This document shows positions 37,801 through 47,530 of a stretch of DNA of 64,000 bases, piece by piece. Source of the DNA: Astropecten irregularis (taxonomy: Eukaryota > Echinodermata > Asteroidea > Paxillosida > Astropectinidae). The translations under genes and the position numbers were made by a program. The stretch's first letter is position 1; every line of letters begins with the position of its first letter. Location: assembly GCA_963971285.1 (NCBI GenBank), contig OZ020245.1, positions 18,614,983 through 18,678,982 of the forward strand, given 5' to 3'. Under the pieces are notes generated by a model. It searched no databases. It was not told where the DNA came from and was given only the letters and a program-made list of their open reading frames with translations.

Positions 37801-40800
37801 CCTTTATCATGATGACAGGTTCTCAGATATCAGAATCTACCCAAGATGATAACGTCTTCACCAGCATAATCTATACCAGCTCCGATAATGCAGAGAGTCA
37901 AGATGCTATAATGTGCAATGACGATGACGGATCGGGATTGACTTCTTCAAGTTGTGATACTGATTCCAAGATCAATGCTCAAGATGATAGTATGCCACCT
38001 TGGCTAGCCGTGGTGAGTTGATCAATTAATTAAACCAGTAAGATTTGAGTGTGTTGATAAATATGTGACCAAACGATTACCTGGAGCCAATTTCAAGGCG
38101 CTGCTTAGCACAAAAATTTGCTTAGCACAAAAATGTCTTGCCCAATAAAACAAACCACTGTTAAAGATTTCATTTGATGTTCATGGTCAGCGAACAACAG
38201 CCAAAGAACAATCACAAGCGATACACAACACGTGGAAATGTGGTTGTTAAGCATGTTTTTTATTAAGACAGAAATGTCATGCTTAGCAAATTTTTGTGCT
38301 AAGCAGCACCGTGAAATTGGTCCTTGTTTCTTATTCTGGTTGCAGTCAGTTGACTAAGTATGTGGACAGTGATGGATAATAGAATTCAAGTCACTTAGCC
38401 TAGCTGGAATGACAGTTACTTGAATTAGGCTTACCCTTTCATTGATGTGCATCAGCAGTGACACTGCATATTCAGTTTGTTTTTTATGTTTATGAAAAAC
38501 TCATGTGCTGGCTCAAGTGGTATTTGAACCCATTACCGACTGCTTACTTGTGCTGATGTCAAACTACTAGACAACCAAGCTAGCTAGTCTGTGTGATAGA
38601 TGCACTCGCCGTACAGCGAGCAAGTATCTATCACATGCGTGCTGATTTCCTGATTAATTATGCAAGCCAACCCAGCACTGACCGCTCTAGTTTTTGACCA
38701 ATCAGGGGGCATCTACTATCATACCGTATGGCGAGCGCGTCTATCACGAAGATAGCTGCTGCCGCGCAGACGTGCGAAATTGACCAATCAGATCTTCTGT
38801 CACGATCCTGACGGAAATGTTCTCAAAACAGATCTGATTGGCTGATGTGCTGCGTTGCATAAAATTTGCATGCACGCATGTATCAGACGTCCGTACGTAG
38901 TGCCACGGAGTGGAATGGGTGATACTCAGACTACAAGCTAGCTGGCGTTTGCAGGATAATAATAATAACATGGAAAATACTGCCTGAACTGGTTAAAAAA
39001 TACATGTATTTCTTTATTGTTTATGACTACAGGAGCTTGAAAATGCTGAGTTTATTCCGATGGAGGGCAATAATGTACCTACTCCTAATCCATCAAACCC
39101 ACCTGCTAGTCAGCAACCAGCTTCTAATCTACATGTACCACCCAATCTTTCATCACTAGTGTTATCTGCATCACACAACCAGAAGTCTCTGAATGCTAGT
39201 AGTATATCAATAGGTATTCCTAGCAGCCTTGCTCCTCATAGCATACCATCGTCTGTACCACCACTATGCCTTGATGGTCTGTCAGGATCTGGAGATTCAA
39301 TCAGATTTCAGATGATTCAAGACAGGGCGAGAGATGAGGAAATCGAAGCTCTCAATCAACGGATCATTCATCTTGAGGCAGAAAACAAAACAGTAAGTAA
39401 TCTTGCAGGACATTTTTACACATTCTTCAACAATAGGGCTCTGTGCTCGAGTTATTTATAGAATATGACAGCTATATATAGTTACCTGGATGTTCGGACA
39501 AATTTAACAACGTTCACGTGTAAGTTAGTTGGGCAACGTGCGACTTGTTTGTCCGAAGATCTGAATGTGACGTGACGAGCGCTGAGCCCTATTGAACATT
39601 TGCATTTTGAAAGGTGTTGGGTATCTTGCAATGCATGCTTACAATCTAACGTCCTTTTCATACTTCATTTGAAAGTCTGGGATTTCAGTCTCTGCAATAG
39701 GAATAATATGGCTTGAACATGTGCCAAAAAGCAACTGTTTTATGGGCCATGTGATTTTACCCACTTCCCCACAATGTTTCAGGGTTAACAACAGGTTTTA
39801 TGATTTGTATGCTAATTAGAATTTCCATATTCATGAGCAAAACTGTGATGGCACAAGGCACAAGCCTACTTAGTTGTCTCTTAGGAGAGCCTTTGTTGTA
39901 TTTCATTATGACAATGATTTCTTGAAGATGTATGACGTTGTATTTGTTGCAGAATATGGCTGATATATTGTGGACAAATTGCTATTGTGGTCACGTGTAG
40001 CACCATCCTTCATATTTCATATTGTAATTGCTGGGAACCTCTTGAAAACAACAGTGTGTGTTTCACTGAGCAGGTAAACCCAGGGTAAACAAGAAATAAA
40101 TAAATTATTATACTGAAATTGTGGTGTAACATTCACAAGAGTCTTTCTCCAAACTTGTCATATACATTGTACTTCATATCAACCGACTTAAGTATATGAA
40201 AATAATGAATCTCATTTTTTTATCAACAGTTGCATGACAGAATAGGAGAGCAAGATGCAAAGATACAGGAACTGGAAAGAAAGGTACGTCAAAAGAAGGA
40301 CTGAGAGGGAGGGAATACTGGCAATATTTAACTACTGCTTGTTTAACCCAGATGACTGGTCATCATGCTAGTCAGGGCTCGGTATGGCTTTCATAATAAT
40401 AAATAGAAACTATGGGCCTTTACGAAACCAGGCTTGAGGCTAGGCTTGGTATTTATTTCGCTACTGCCATTTGAGACCCACAACACGAAATGAAGAAATT
40501 TGGCCTCATGACGAAGCGGAACCTAGCCTCAAGCCTCATTTCGTAAAGGCCCTAAGAGTGGTTATACGCTGTACGCAATCATGATTGTATTATCAAATGT
40601 CAACTGAATTATTTCTTTCATACCAATTGAACATGAAATGGAGGAGAAATATTAAGTGAAGTAATAGTAAGAATCTGAAAATTATGTGAAATATTTTGAT
40701 AATCAGATTTTAGAGTACGAATTGCTATTACATGGACAATTACTTGGAAGCAAATGTCTTTGGTCATTTTGAAACCTTGTGTATTGTATCATGTCAAAGC

Positions 40801-43800
40801 AAAAGTAACACACTCATTTTTGGGAAGAATTTTACAATTAAAATATGAAGTGAAACCAGGCCTGGAATTTGGTTCTGAAAGGGCACTTTTGTATTGGAAA
40901 AATCATAATGTCTATGGAAACATTTGAAGGGGGCACCAAGGCCAAGAACCAAGGCAATGAAGGCCATAGCCTCCGTGGCCTCTTAAATTCCCGGCTTGTG
41001 AAACTGATATTTTGTTCGCATATGACAGGAGTTCATTACCCACTATGTATGACTACATGTAGTAAACATGTCTTCCATTCTTTGGAACTTAAAGGCAGCG
41101 TACAGGATTTGTAAGGCCTCCACAAAAAAATTATGAATTATTATTTGAGGCAGAATATGGACTCAACAGTTCATAAACAGTGCAAACAGTCACCATGGGA
41201 AATCTTGGTTCATCAGATGCTGGGGTTTTCAAGGAAATCAAGATTTAGTGTCTTTTAAAAAGATTGTCCGAACGATTTTAAAGCGTGGCTATCCAGATGA
41301 ACAAAGTGTAAAAATGTACATGAACCAACGTCTATGAGGAAGTTTAAGACCTTCACTTCTGTTTAAGTACCAAATTCAGCCAAAACGCACGTCTTTACAA
41401 ATCCTACATGCTCCCTTTAAACTTGATATACAAAACACAGCAAACTTGATAGGTTATCAGGTTGAAATCACACCCATAACCAAGATAACTCCATATTTAT
41501 GATGGATATTATATGGCATAATTCACATTGATTCTGAGAAATGAGGACATGAAACTTATGTCAGTGTGAAAAGTCGAGTGTATTTGATCACAATATTTTT
41601 CTCAATTCCAAGAGTAAATTAAAATTTCATTTTTTTCAGCTGAAAGTTGATTGTGCAGTAGTGATGATATGTAGCCCATTATTTACCCTCTGGCTTTGCT
41701 TGGGCACATTAACATTTGGAACGGGTGTTGGGAGCTATATCCTTCTCATAATTAAAACTTTGCAAATAACATGCTTGATGCTTTGCTTGATAATTATACT
41801 AAGATTGCGTTGGAGCAAATTCTAACATAGACAACATTGCTTTCGTGTATTTTGTGTACACTTTTCAATGTTCAAAATTAAGTTCAATTTCTTAATGTCA
41901 CAAACATGCTTACAGGTTTGGATGGTTACATTTTTTTTCTTTTTTTTTCTGCCAGAGATTTCAAAGCATTTATCAACAAACGTATTCTTTCTGTATACAG
42001 GGTATCCCAGAAAAAAAAACGAAACCAAAATTTCTCAACGTTTAACCATACTTAGTTTTCAATTTTGATTGATAAATGACAAATTACTGAAAAGCATAGT
42101 TCGTCAGCTTTAAATTTGATACCATTCAAATGAAACACACTTCCCGCATGGATGAATAAAATCAGTATGAAGCAAATATCAAAAAGTTGTTTGCACAAAG
42201 ATAGTTGTGATAATCACATTTCTAGAAAGTAAATTTCCTGCTCTTTTAAATGATGCCTCAGTCAAGAACATTTTGGTTGAAGCAGTAGAGTTCCAATGGG
42301 AGTTAAAGTCATTGTAGTAAGTGTGAAAATAATGCTAGTTCATTTAAAGGTAATATCATACTTTGGTTTCTATCAAAGAAATACAGATTCATGGGCAAAA
42401 ATATCAAGACAGATACAGTAACAGTCATCTGTGAAATTTTCAGTCCCATACGGTGCCCACTTTTTGAGAAAACAGTGAAAAACAGCCACAGTATTTCTTA
42501 AGTCTTTTCTCTTTTATTTTTGATCTTTTAAAAGATCAAAAAGATTTCCGGTCGTTGTTTTACTAATTTCCGGATAAATACACCATAGTTGAAACATGTA
42601 AACATTTACTGTGCCACTTTCTGTTGTTATTGGGTTTTTTTCTTTGTGTGTGTGTGTGTGTCTTCATTTGCTCAGTATTATTTTGAGTTTGTTTTTATGT
42701 AAAGTGTAAATGCTATTTCTTAGTGATGGAATATTACATTCCATTTATATTATAACTCTATACCAAAAGGAAATATTTCCAGAGTCTTGTCTTAGGTGAT
42801 TTATCGTTGGAATATTTCAATCACTGAAGGCCTATATGTATATTTGGTATATTCTCTTAACATATTATGACGTCTTTCATTTATGCCTCTTTACTCTCTT
42901 GCTACATTTTTAAGTTCCATTTGGAAATATGTGCTGTTACCATTGCAGCTTTAATTAGGTATGTATTATCATAAAACATTACATGTATGTGTGCTTATCT
43001 GTGTATATTTCACATTTTTGTCAGTTTCCATTTTTCCAACTTTTTCATGTCAATCATGTCATTCAATTGAAATACATATATATAAATATATCTATATTAA
43101 AATTTTATTACCTGCTTATAGCCATAATTATGCTTAATGAAGTTAAGTTATTCGCTGCTTAGGATTACCAGTATGCACTGTTTTGGGAAGAGCAGATTTA
43201 TAAAAACTTAATTCAAAGCTATATACCGATCTCACGGCACGACCATGGAGGTAGGAAACACCCGCCATTACTGGTGTGTCCCCGCCAGTATATTGTCCGG
43301 CAACAAAAGAATTTACGTCCACCGCACTCTATACTGCAGGGCGTACGTCCCCTAATCATGAAACATACACCCTGCAATTATAGAGTGCGGCGGAGTGTAA
43401 ATTCCGGACAAAAGGCAGACGGGGACACTCCAGTAATGGCGGACAGTATATCGTGCCGACGGATAGGTCTATAGACAATGTCACCAATGCAGAGTTGGTA
43501 TAGTGGAGCTTTGTTAAAATCAAATCATGTGTTGAAATATAAGACATGTGTCTAACTATAGCTGTTGTAGGATATATTTCCTTAAAGTGCCTATTTGTAT
43601 ATATACATATTGTTTTCTGTGAAATAAGACATAAAAATGTCAGATATACAAAAAGTTCAACAATGTTTATATTAGTTGAATCATTTTGGTATAAACGTGA
43701 TAAATATATATTTTAAACTTATTGGATTAGTTCAAAGCAGTCTTACATGTAAATATCTTCAAGGAGGATTTTCAGTTTTTTTTTTTTACGTTTTCATTTT

Positions 43801-45977
43801 TGTTTTTTTAAATTGCTTTCAGATGTATTCTATCATTGCCAATACAATCCAGTCATTGAATAAACTTGAATCCAAAATCTTGCATTACCATTTGATTGAT
43901 TTTTAAATTATAGATATTCAAACTGTGTGGCATCTAAATCAGTCTATTTGATGCAGGATACCGCAAATGAGTTTATGACATGATTTCAATAGTATTTGTA
44001 ATTAGTCTTGTCTTCAAACTTGATACTAGTATATATCTGTAAACATGTATAACAGTCCACCTTATGTTGGTTTAAGCAAATATACTGTAGTCCTCGTCTT
44101 GAATAGCAGTTATCTGTATAGTATCCAGTTTCCAGCAGTGCCTCGCTTTTTCACTTGGAGTTGCTGCAAATTTAGTTACATTGTACACGAACACAGTATC
44201 GTTTCCCATGTATAACATCATGTATGCAGTCCTCAATGCACATGTCGGTACCGGTTCAGTGCTTTATCATTGTCCAGATATTGTACATAAGGCACTGCGT
44301 GTGTTTTGAGGATTTACAAATGCTACAGAAATATGGCCTGTTTTTGGATATGATGCTACTTCAGATCATCATGTGCAATTATACACACCTGATTAGATCG
44401 ACATTATGATCTATTATAATACTGTACTGTACTGTACTGCCCGGGTTGGTAGACTTTATAGACCACAGCTAGTGTTTGAGTACACTTGTGCCTATACCCT
44501 GGCCGGCTTGAAATGTCAATTGTCTTTACATATTTGCTTGCTTTTTCATTCAAAATGGAGCTAGAAACTGCTAATGTTGATGAACTGTCTTAGCACGCTA
44601 CAAATGCTTATTAACCACCATGCTGACATTTGGTGATATAGTTGTATTATGTGTAACTGTTGTGTATTATTAGGCCTATATGAAATATTTGCAAAGCACA
44701 TACTCTTTTAAAAATATTATTCATTCCAACCATATAAGCAATACATTAGTGATTGCTTGCAGAGCTGTTGCGCCTATAGTAAACATTGTTAATTATGCTT
44801 TGCCATTTAACATGCGACTGCAAACTTGGTGGCAGCTGTATATAAGCAGAATGCCTAGAGAATGTGCATTAGCTACATGGATATGGTGAGTAATGTCTTA
44901 TCCATCTAATCCTTGGTTAACATTTCTTGCTATTTCAGTAATAAAACATACAATGCTATGTCATAATTAACATATAGTAACATTCAATTGGCTCAATTTA
45001 CATGTGGGAATGCATTCGCACTTATAAAACCTTTATTGTGGACATTAGCTGGTTGCCTGTTTAAAGGTAGTATCATAATTTGGTTTTTGTCAAAGAAGTA
45101 CAGATTCATGGGCAAAAATGTGAAGGAAGATACAGTCACAGTCATTTGTAAAAGATCAAAAATAATTGTGGTCACTGGTTTGACTCTTTTCTGGATAAAT
45201 ACAACATAGGCAGTAATTTTAACAGTATGTTTCTACCATCACCATCTTTAATTATACCCTGTAATTAAGTTAAAGGTAAATCTGTGAACATTTCTGTTTT
45301 GTTATGCTGGCAGACAGATAGCAGAGTATGATACTACCTTTAAGAATGATCTTTTTGGTTGTTTAATTGCTGTGAATCTGGAAATGATCACTAAGCAATA
45401 TTGGTCAGTTTTGAATGAATTATATAACATGACTGGTAACTTCTTTGGTTACTTCTCGCAGATCATGCCATTATTCAGCAGAGAAACCAAACTGTGGAAG
45501 TGCTTAGATGTCTGGCAGAAAGATTGTCGAGCAGCTAATTCTATCCGTGAGGCAGACCGCAAATCTTCATCTGATACTGCACAGAGAGCAAGAAAAAGAG
45601 TATCACGCACCCGTAGTCTTATTTCACTCCCAACCCATAGAAATAAACCTACCTATGATTATGACTCTATAGTACATAGAATGATTAGCAATGGCGACGA
45701 TAAGGGTACAAGGAGCATACCTAAGTCAATCCAAAGAACACATAGGATTGATCGTACTAATAGAACTATTGAAGGACCTACAAAGAAATATATGCACCAA
45801 TACATTCAAACAGAAACATGTACGCTTGATGATGCAAACACACAGAGGCAAATTGATCCTATCCATTCTAGACATGGTGGTTTAAGCCTTTCCTCATCAC
45901 CTCCTGCAAATAGACAATTAGTTAATGACAGACACAAACAGATACACATCGAAAATCCCAGCAGTAGTGATGCCTAA
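22827..45977 (+). CDS. NEK9: NEK9, NIMA-related kinase with RCC1 propeller
   Basis: Exons: 22827-23003, 24083-24260, 24734-24789, 25921-25991, 26579-26681, 27491-27540, 27720-27801, 28072-28182, 28993-29057, 29582-29690, 30127-30264, 31076-31214, 31606-31806, 32304-32350, 33182-33343, 34067-34175, 35039-35200, 36518-36691, 36847-36909, 37819-38012, 39033-39392, 40230-40283, then a terminal exon from 45462 or 45479. All phases agree through 935 residues. Kinase: glycine loop [10 protein letters not shown] (43-52), VVWKE Lys67, HRDIK (160-164), DFG (180-182), GTPYYMSPE (198-206). RCC1-like repeats span about 335-711; the conserved [10 protein letters not shown] and a coiled coil follow. Human NEK9 activates NEK6/7 in mitosis. 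ATG 22827 has a strong AAGATGG context; in-frame ATGs lie upstream at 22731-22791. Intron 1 uses a GC donor. Terminal exon: frame from 45462 gives about 1106 residues; acceptor 45479 gives about 954 (human 979). Confidence 0.95.
23137..23560 (+). repeat. Direct repeat in NEK9 intron 1, copy 2, with nested foldback
   Basis: Same landmarks as 21915-22100 but split by the foldback element 23207-23440. Together the two copies bracket the NEK9 first exon. Confidence 0.7.
23207..23440. mobile_element. Foldback element (GTGTGCTTTAGTCCAC family), copy 2
   Basis: Left GTGTGCTTGAGTCCACAAGGA...TTTTCAGAC, right GTCTGAAAATAATCC...CTAAAGCACAC. Confidence 0.75.
24873..25208. mobile_element. Foldback element in NEK9 intron 3
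   Basis: Arms of about 130 bp: TATCCCTCAAATGAAAAATC...ATATGACTAA at left and TTAGTCATGTC...GATTTTTCATTTGAGGGATA at right. Confidence 0.78.
25431..25800 (+). repeat. Duplicated TMED10 3' flank segment in NEK9 intron 3
   Basis: Copy of 20499-20859, same orientation, differing by scattered substitutions and a small insertion near 25467-25482. Confidence 0.85.
26196..26425 (+). mobile_element. tRNA-like SINE, complete plus copy
   Basis: Upstream module GGTTTCATGGCTTCTGACTG, A-box GGATGGCTCAGTTGGTGGAG, B-box GGTTCGAATCC, acceptor-like closing pair GGCTGGA/TCCAGTC, then tail TTTCTTTGTTGACTTTTCAA...TTATTTGATGATTA. It is a tRNA-derived SINE and not a working tRNA gene: no regular anticodon arm fits between the boxes. 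Confidence 0.75.
26859..27287. mobile_element. Non-autonomous DNA element, ends AAAACTAGAT
   Basis: Ends AAAACTAGAT and ATCTAGTTTT are inverted; a second inverted pair GGAACGCCGTAG (26930) / CTACGGCGTTCC (27136) sits inside, around a stretch rich in AATGATG/GGAAT words. Lies in NEK9 intron 5. Confidence 0.68.
28320..28657 (-). mobile_element. MITE family B, copy 3
   Basis: Reverse orientation: GGTAGCATACCGAAACAGAA at left, GTATGATATTTCCTTTAA at right. Confidence 0.78.
29155..29397 (+). mobile_element. MITE family A, copy 2
   Basis: GGGGCCAATTTCACGGCAC ... CTATGAAATTGGCCCC, NEK9 intron 9. Confidence 0.86.
29714..30062 (-). mobile_element. MITE family B, copy 4
   Basis: TTAAAGGTAGTATCATAG at left and GTATGATATTACCTTTAA at right. 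Ends 64 bp before NEK9 exon 11. Confidence 0.82.
31345..31505 (+). repeat. Repeat with hammerhead-like core, copy 1
   Basis: CTGATAAGGACTAGAGCAGG...GTCAGAACGTTAAGAC...AACCGATCCACATAC. Pairs with 31895-32045; NEK9 exon 13 lies between them. Confidence 0.6.
31895..32045 (+). repeat. Repeat with hammerhead-like core, copy 2
   Basis: CTGATGA at 31914-31920, a 6-bp stem GACTAG/CTAGTC, then GAAAC at 31940-31944, the order of the hammerhead ribozyme core. The opposite U-H cleavage-site strand is not clear. Followed by AGTGCGAAAGTACGAACAA and AACCGATCCACATACC. Confidence 0.55.
32640..32990. mobile_element. tRNA-like SINE pair, inverted
   Basis: A minus-oriented head (GCAGGATTCGAACCAGCAAC, 32707-32780) followed by a plus-oriented 5' module and A-box (GGACTGGATAGCTCAGTTGG, about 32948-32970). 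Confidence 0.7.
33480..33845 (-). mobile_element. SINE-like repeat, opposite orientation
   Basis: Landmarks TTTATAAAGCGCCTTTCC, AAAGCACTGTACATTATTAT, CACCTGGGTGAAGAGGAGCA, GTGTCTTGCCCAAGGATGCA and a B-box-like reverse motif ending CCAGACCACTAGGCCAC. This word order is widespread in marine invertebrate genomes. Subfamily not determined. Confidence 0.6.
34300..34655 (+). mobile_element. MITE family E, copy 2, with 9-bp target duplication
   Basis: Starts TAGTCTGAGTATCACC, ends TATCACAATAGGCTA; flanked on both sides by CTTAATATA (34291-34299 and 34656-34664). Confidence 0.85.
35288..35528 (-). mobile_element. MITE family A, copy 3
   Basis: GGGGCCAATTTCATAAAAC ... GTTTTATGAAATTGGCCCC; the inner orientation is reversed relative to copies 1 and 2. 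Confidence 0.86.
35830..36082 (-). mobile_element. MITE family A, copy 4
   Basis: GGGGCCAATTTCACGGACC ... GCTCCATGAAATTGGCCCC; 300 bp from copy 3 in the same NEK9 intron. Confidence 0.85.
36371..36465 (-). mobile_element. MITE family B, copy 5 (fragment)
   Basis: ATACTTTGGTAGCACACC...GATTTACCTATAACTTACAG...GATGGTAGAAACAA; ends abruptly about 50 bp before NEK9 exon 18. Confidence 0.65.
38083..38323 (+). mobile_element. MITE family A, copy 5
   Basis: GGAGCCAATTTCAAGGCGC ... GCACCGTGAAATTGGTCC; slightly more diverged ends than the other copies. Confidence 0.83.
38585..38933 (-). mobile_element. MITE family E, copy 3, with 9-bp target duplication
   Basis: Starts TAGTCTGTGTGATAG, ends GGTGATACTCAGACTA; flanked by CAAGCTAGC at 38576-38584 and 38934-38942. 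Reverse orientation to copy 2. Confidence 0.87.
39432..39594. mobile_element. Short TIR element
   Basis: AATAGGGCTCTGTGCTCG / CGAGCGCTGAGCCCTATT ends; inner GTTCGGACAA / TTGTCCGAA pair. Begins 40 bp after the NEK9 exon 21 donor. Confidence 0.72.
39697..39875 (+). repeat. Interspersed repeat family O, copy 2
   Basis: TGGCTTGAACATGTGCC, GATTTTACCCACTTCCCC, CATATTCATGAGCAAAACTG. Confidence 0.7.
40413..40552. mobile_element. 140-bp palindromic element
   Basis: GGGCCTTTACGAAACCAGGC ... CATTTCGTAAAGGCCC, with inner inverted GCTTGAGGCTAGG / CCTAGCCTCAAGC. Confidence 0.75.
41089..41420 (+). mobile_element. MITE family C, copy 2
   Basis: TTAAAGGCAGCGTACAGG ... CATGCTCCCTTTAA; shares GGGAAATCTTGGTTCATCAG with copy 1. 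Confidence 0.8.
41995..42310 (+). repeat. Repeat related to the element at 54095-55265
   Basis: GGGTATCCCAGAAAAAAA...CATGGATGAATAAA...GTTGTTTGCACAA...TCACATTTCTAGAAA: one end of the family whose two-ended copy lies at 54095-55265. Confidence 0.6.
42343..42588 (+). mobile_element. MITE family B, copy 6 (3' truncated)
   Basis: Left end TTTAAAGGTAATATCATAC and the central words are present; the right terminus is missing. Confidence 0.75.
42644..42662. repeat. (TG)n microsatellite
   Basis: Short uninterrupted TG run in NEK9 last intron. Confidence 0.85.
43221..43472. mobile_element. Foldback element, about 250 bp
   Basis: Nested inverted pairs: CACGGCACGA / TCGTGCCG, CCGCCATTACTGG / CCAGTAATGGCGG, CCGCACTCTATA / TATAGAGTGCGG. 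Confidence 0.8.
43823..43906 (+). CDS. Possible alternative terminal exon of NEK9
   Basis: A strong pyrimidine tract and TTTCAG precede ATGTATTCTATC. In phase 0, which is the phase left by NEK9 exon 22, it reads [19 protein letters not shown] and then stops at 43904-43906. The heptad-like spacing and the weak resemblance to the human NEK9 C-terminal coiled coil are suggestive. There is no usable donor before the stop, so it could only be a final exon. It may equally be a chance cryptic acceptor. Confidence 0.2.
   Translation: MYSIIANTIQSLNKLESKILHYHLIDF
45061..45343 (+). mobile_element. MITE family B, copy 7
   Basis: TTAAAGGTAGTATCATAA ... GATACTACCTTTAA; ends about 118 bp before the NEK9 terminal exon. 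Confidence 0.82.
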
Positions 45978-46046
45978 ATACCAAGCAAGACATACTTGCA
46001 TCAATGCTTGTCCCCCACATAATTTGGAAATACAGCAAATTTGGAG

Positions 46047-46420
46047 GTCACTTACTGGCAATTTGGGACACTGACTGGCAATTTGGGACACTGACTGGCA
46101 ATTTGGGACGCTGAATGGCAATTAGAGACGCCGACTGGCAATTTGAGACACTGACTGGCAATTTGAGACACCGACTGGCAATTTGGGACACTGACTGGCA
46201 ATTTGGGACACTGACTGACAATTTGGTACACTGACTGGCAATTTAGGACACTGACTGGCAATATGGGACACCAACTGGCAATATGGGACATTGACTGGCA
46301 ATTTGGGACACTGACTGGCAATTTGGGACACTGACTGGCAATTTGAGACAATATCTGACAATTTGGGACACTGACTGGCAATTTGGGGCACTGGCTGGCA
46401 ATTTGGGACACTGACTGGTA
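46047..46420. repeat. 20-bp minisatellite downstream of NEK9
   Basis: About 18 copies of ctgactggcaatttgggaca with point variants, starting about 70 bp after the NEK9 stop, so probably within its 3' UTR. Open frames on the minus strand (SQIASQCPKLPV repeats) are artefacts of the period. Confidence 0.93.
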
Positions 46421-46619
46421 TTTGATATTAGGCCTACAGCCTAATCAATTAAGTCGCATTGTTTTCACTCTTTTTAGTAATTTTGATGCTATTATTTGGA
46501 ATACATTCAATTTGATTACAAAATATATATTTAAAACTATTCAATGTACTTTGTCTTTTACCAAATATTACTTTCATTATTTTGTGCATTTCTTTGTGTC
46601 TAAATCAATTAATCCTGCT

Positions 46620-46805
46620 CTCAGTTTCCCAGATGACATCACAGTTTTGCTCATGAATGTGGAAATGCTAATTAGCATACAAACCAAAAAACCTGTTTTT
46701 AACCCTGAATCAGTGTGATGAACTTGGTAAAATCACAATTCCCATGTACAGTTTTTTTATTGGCACATGTTCAAGCCATAATATTTCCAATTGTCCTTTT
46801 TGTCA
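46620..46805 (-). repeat. Interspersed repeat family O, copy 3
   Basis: CAGTTTTGCTCATGAATGTG ... GGCACATGTTCAAGCCA, reverse of the copies at 17143 and 39697. Confidence 0.65.
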
Positions 46806-47169
46806 ATTTGGTTTGTGCATTGCAGATTTAAGCCAGGAATCATACATAATCTAGTGTTCAAATCCTATGACCAGAAACAATAAAAAAATAATGTTTTTTT
46901 AATATACATGTGCATTCTTGTCTGTTTTTTCTTGTCTGTTAACTAGGCTGCGAATTCATAGGATACTCTTATATATCCTGAGTAGGCCTAGGCCATAGGC
47001 CCCACAACATGCCTCCATGCGTGTGGTCTAAGCTCCTATGCAATGGTTTTAGACAAGCATTTGAAAGACATGCTGTACCATGAAATGTTTGTAAATCCAA
47101 GCTTGTTAAAGGAAACTAATGACAATTAAATTAAACCAGGGACATCTGAAGATAATCTACAATCTTCAT

Positions 47170-47265
47170 CTAAAAAACGGGATTTGAACCGGCGACCTCC
47201 TGAATACCTGTACAGTATTCAGGTCAGCAGTTAGAATCCCGCTCCAGTCAATTTTTCTTTCAGTA
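47170..47265. mobile_element. tRNA-like SINE, small palindromic copy
   Basis: GGGATTTGAACCGGCGACC facing GGTCAGCAGTTAGAATCCCG, then TCCAGTCAATTTTTCTTT. Confidence 0.65.
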
Positions 47266-47344
47266 TTTCAGAAGATCAACCAAGTAGTTGTTGGCGGGGT
47301 AACGTGTGTCCCCACTCCTTTTACTGATTTTGTGCTTATTTATT

Positions 47345-47530
47345 TTGAAAAGTTATCAAAGAAAAATTGACTGGAGTGGGATTTGAACCGGCAACCTCCT
47401 GAATAGTGAATACCTGTACTGTATTCAGGAGGTCGCCGGTTCAAATCCCACTCCAGTCAATTTTTCTTTGTTCACTTTTCAATGACTTTAAATTCAGTCA
47501 GTTTCCCTTGTGGTTATTTGATGATTATTA
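47345..47530. mobile_element. tRNA-like SINE, long palindromic copy
   Basis: AAAGAAAAATTGACTGGAGT...GGTTCAAATCCCACTCCAG...CAATTTTTCTTTG: two almost perfectly inverted heads of about 50 bp, then the usual tail. Confidence 0.75.

Noticed and set aside
41637..41720. Exon-like segment after TTTTTTCAG in the NEK9 last intron
   Set aside because: Reads [14 protein letters not shown] in phase 0 with no donor giving a sensible join; hydrophobic and unlike the coiled coil.
46047..46420. Array of short repeats resembling a CRISPR or a repeat protein on the minus strand
   Set aside because: Units are contiguous 20-mers without spacers; the open frames come from the period. It is a minisatellite next to a eukaryotic gene.
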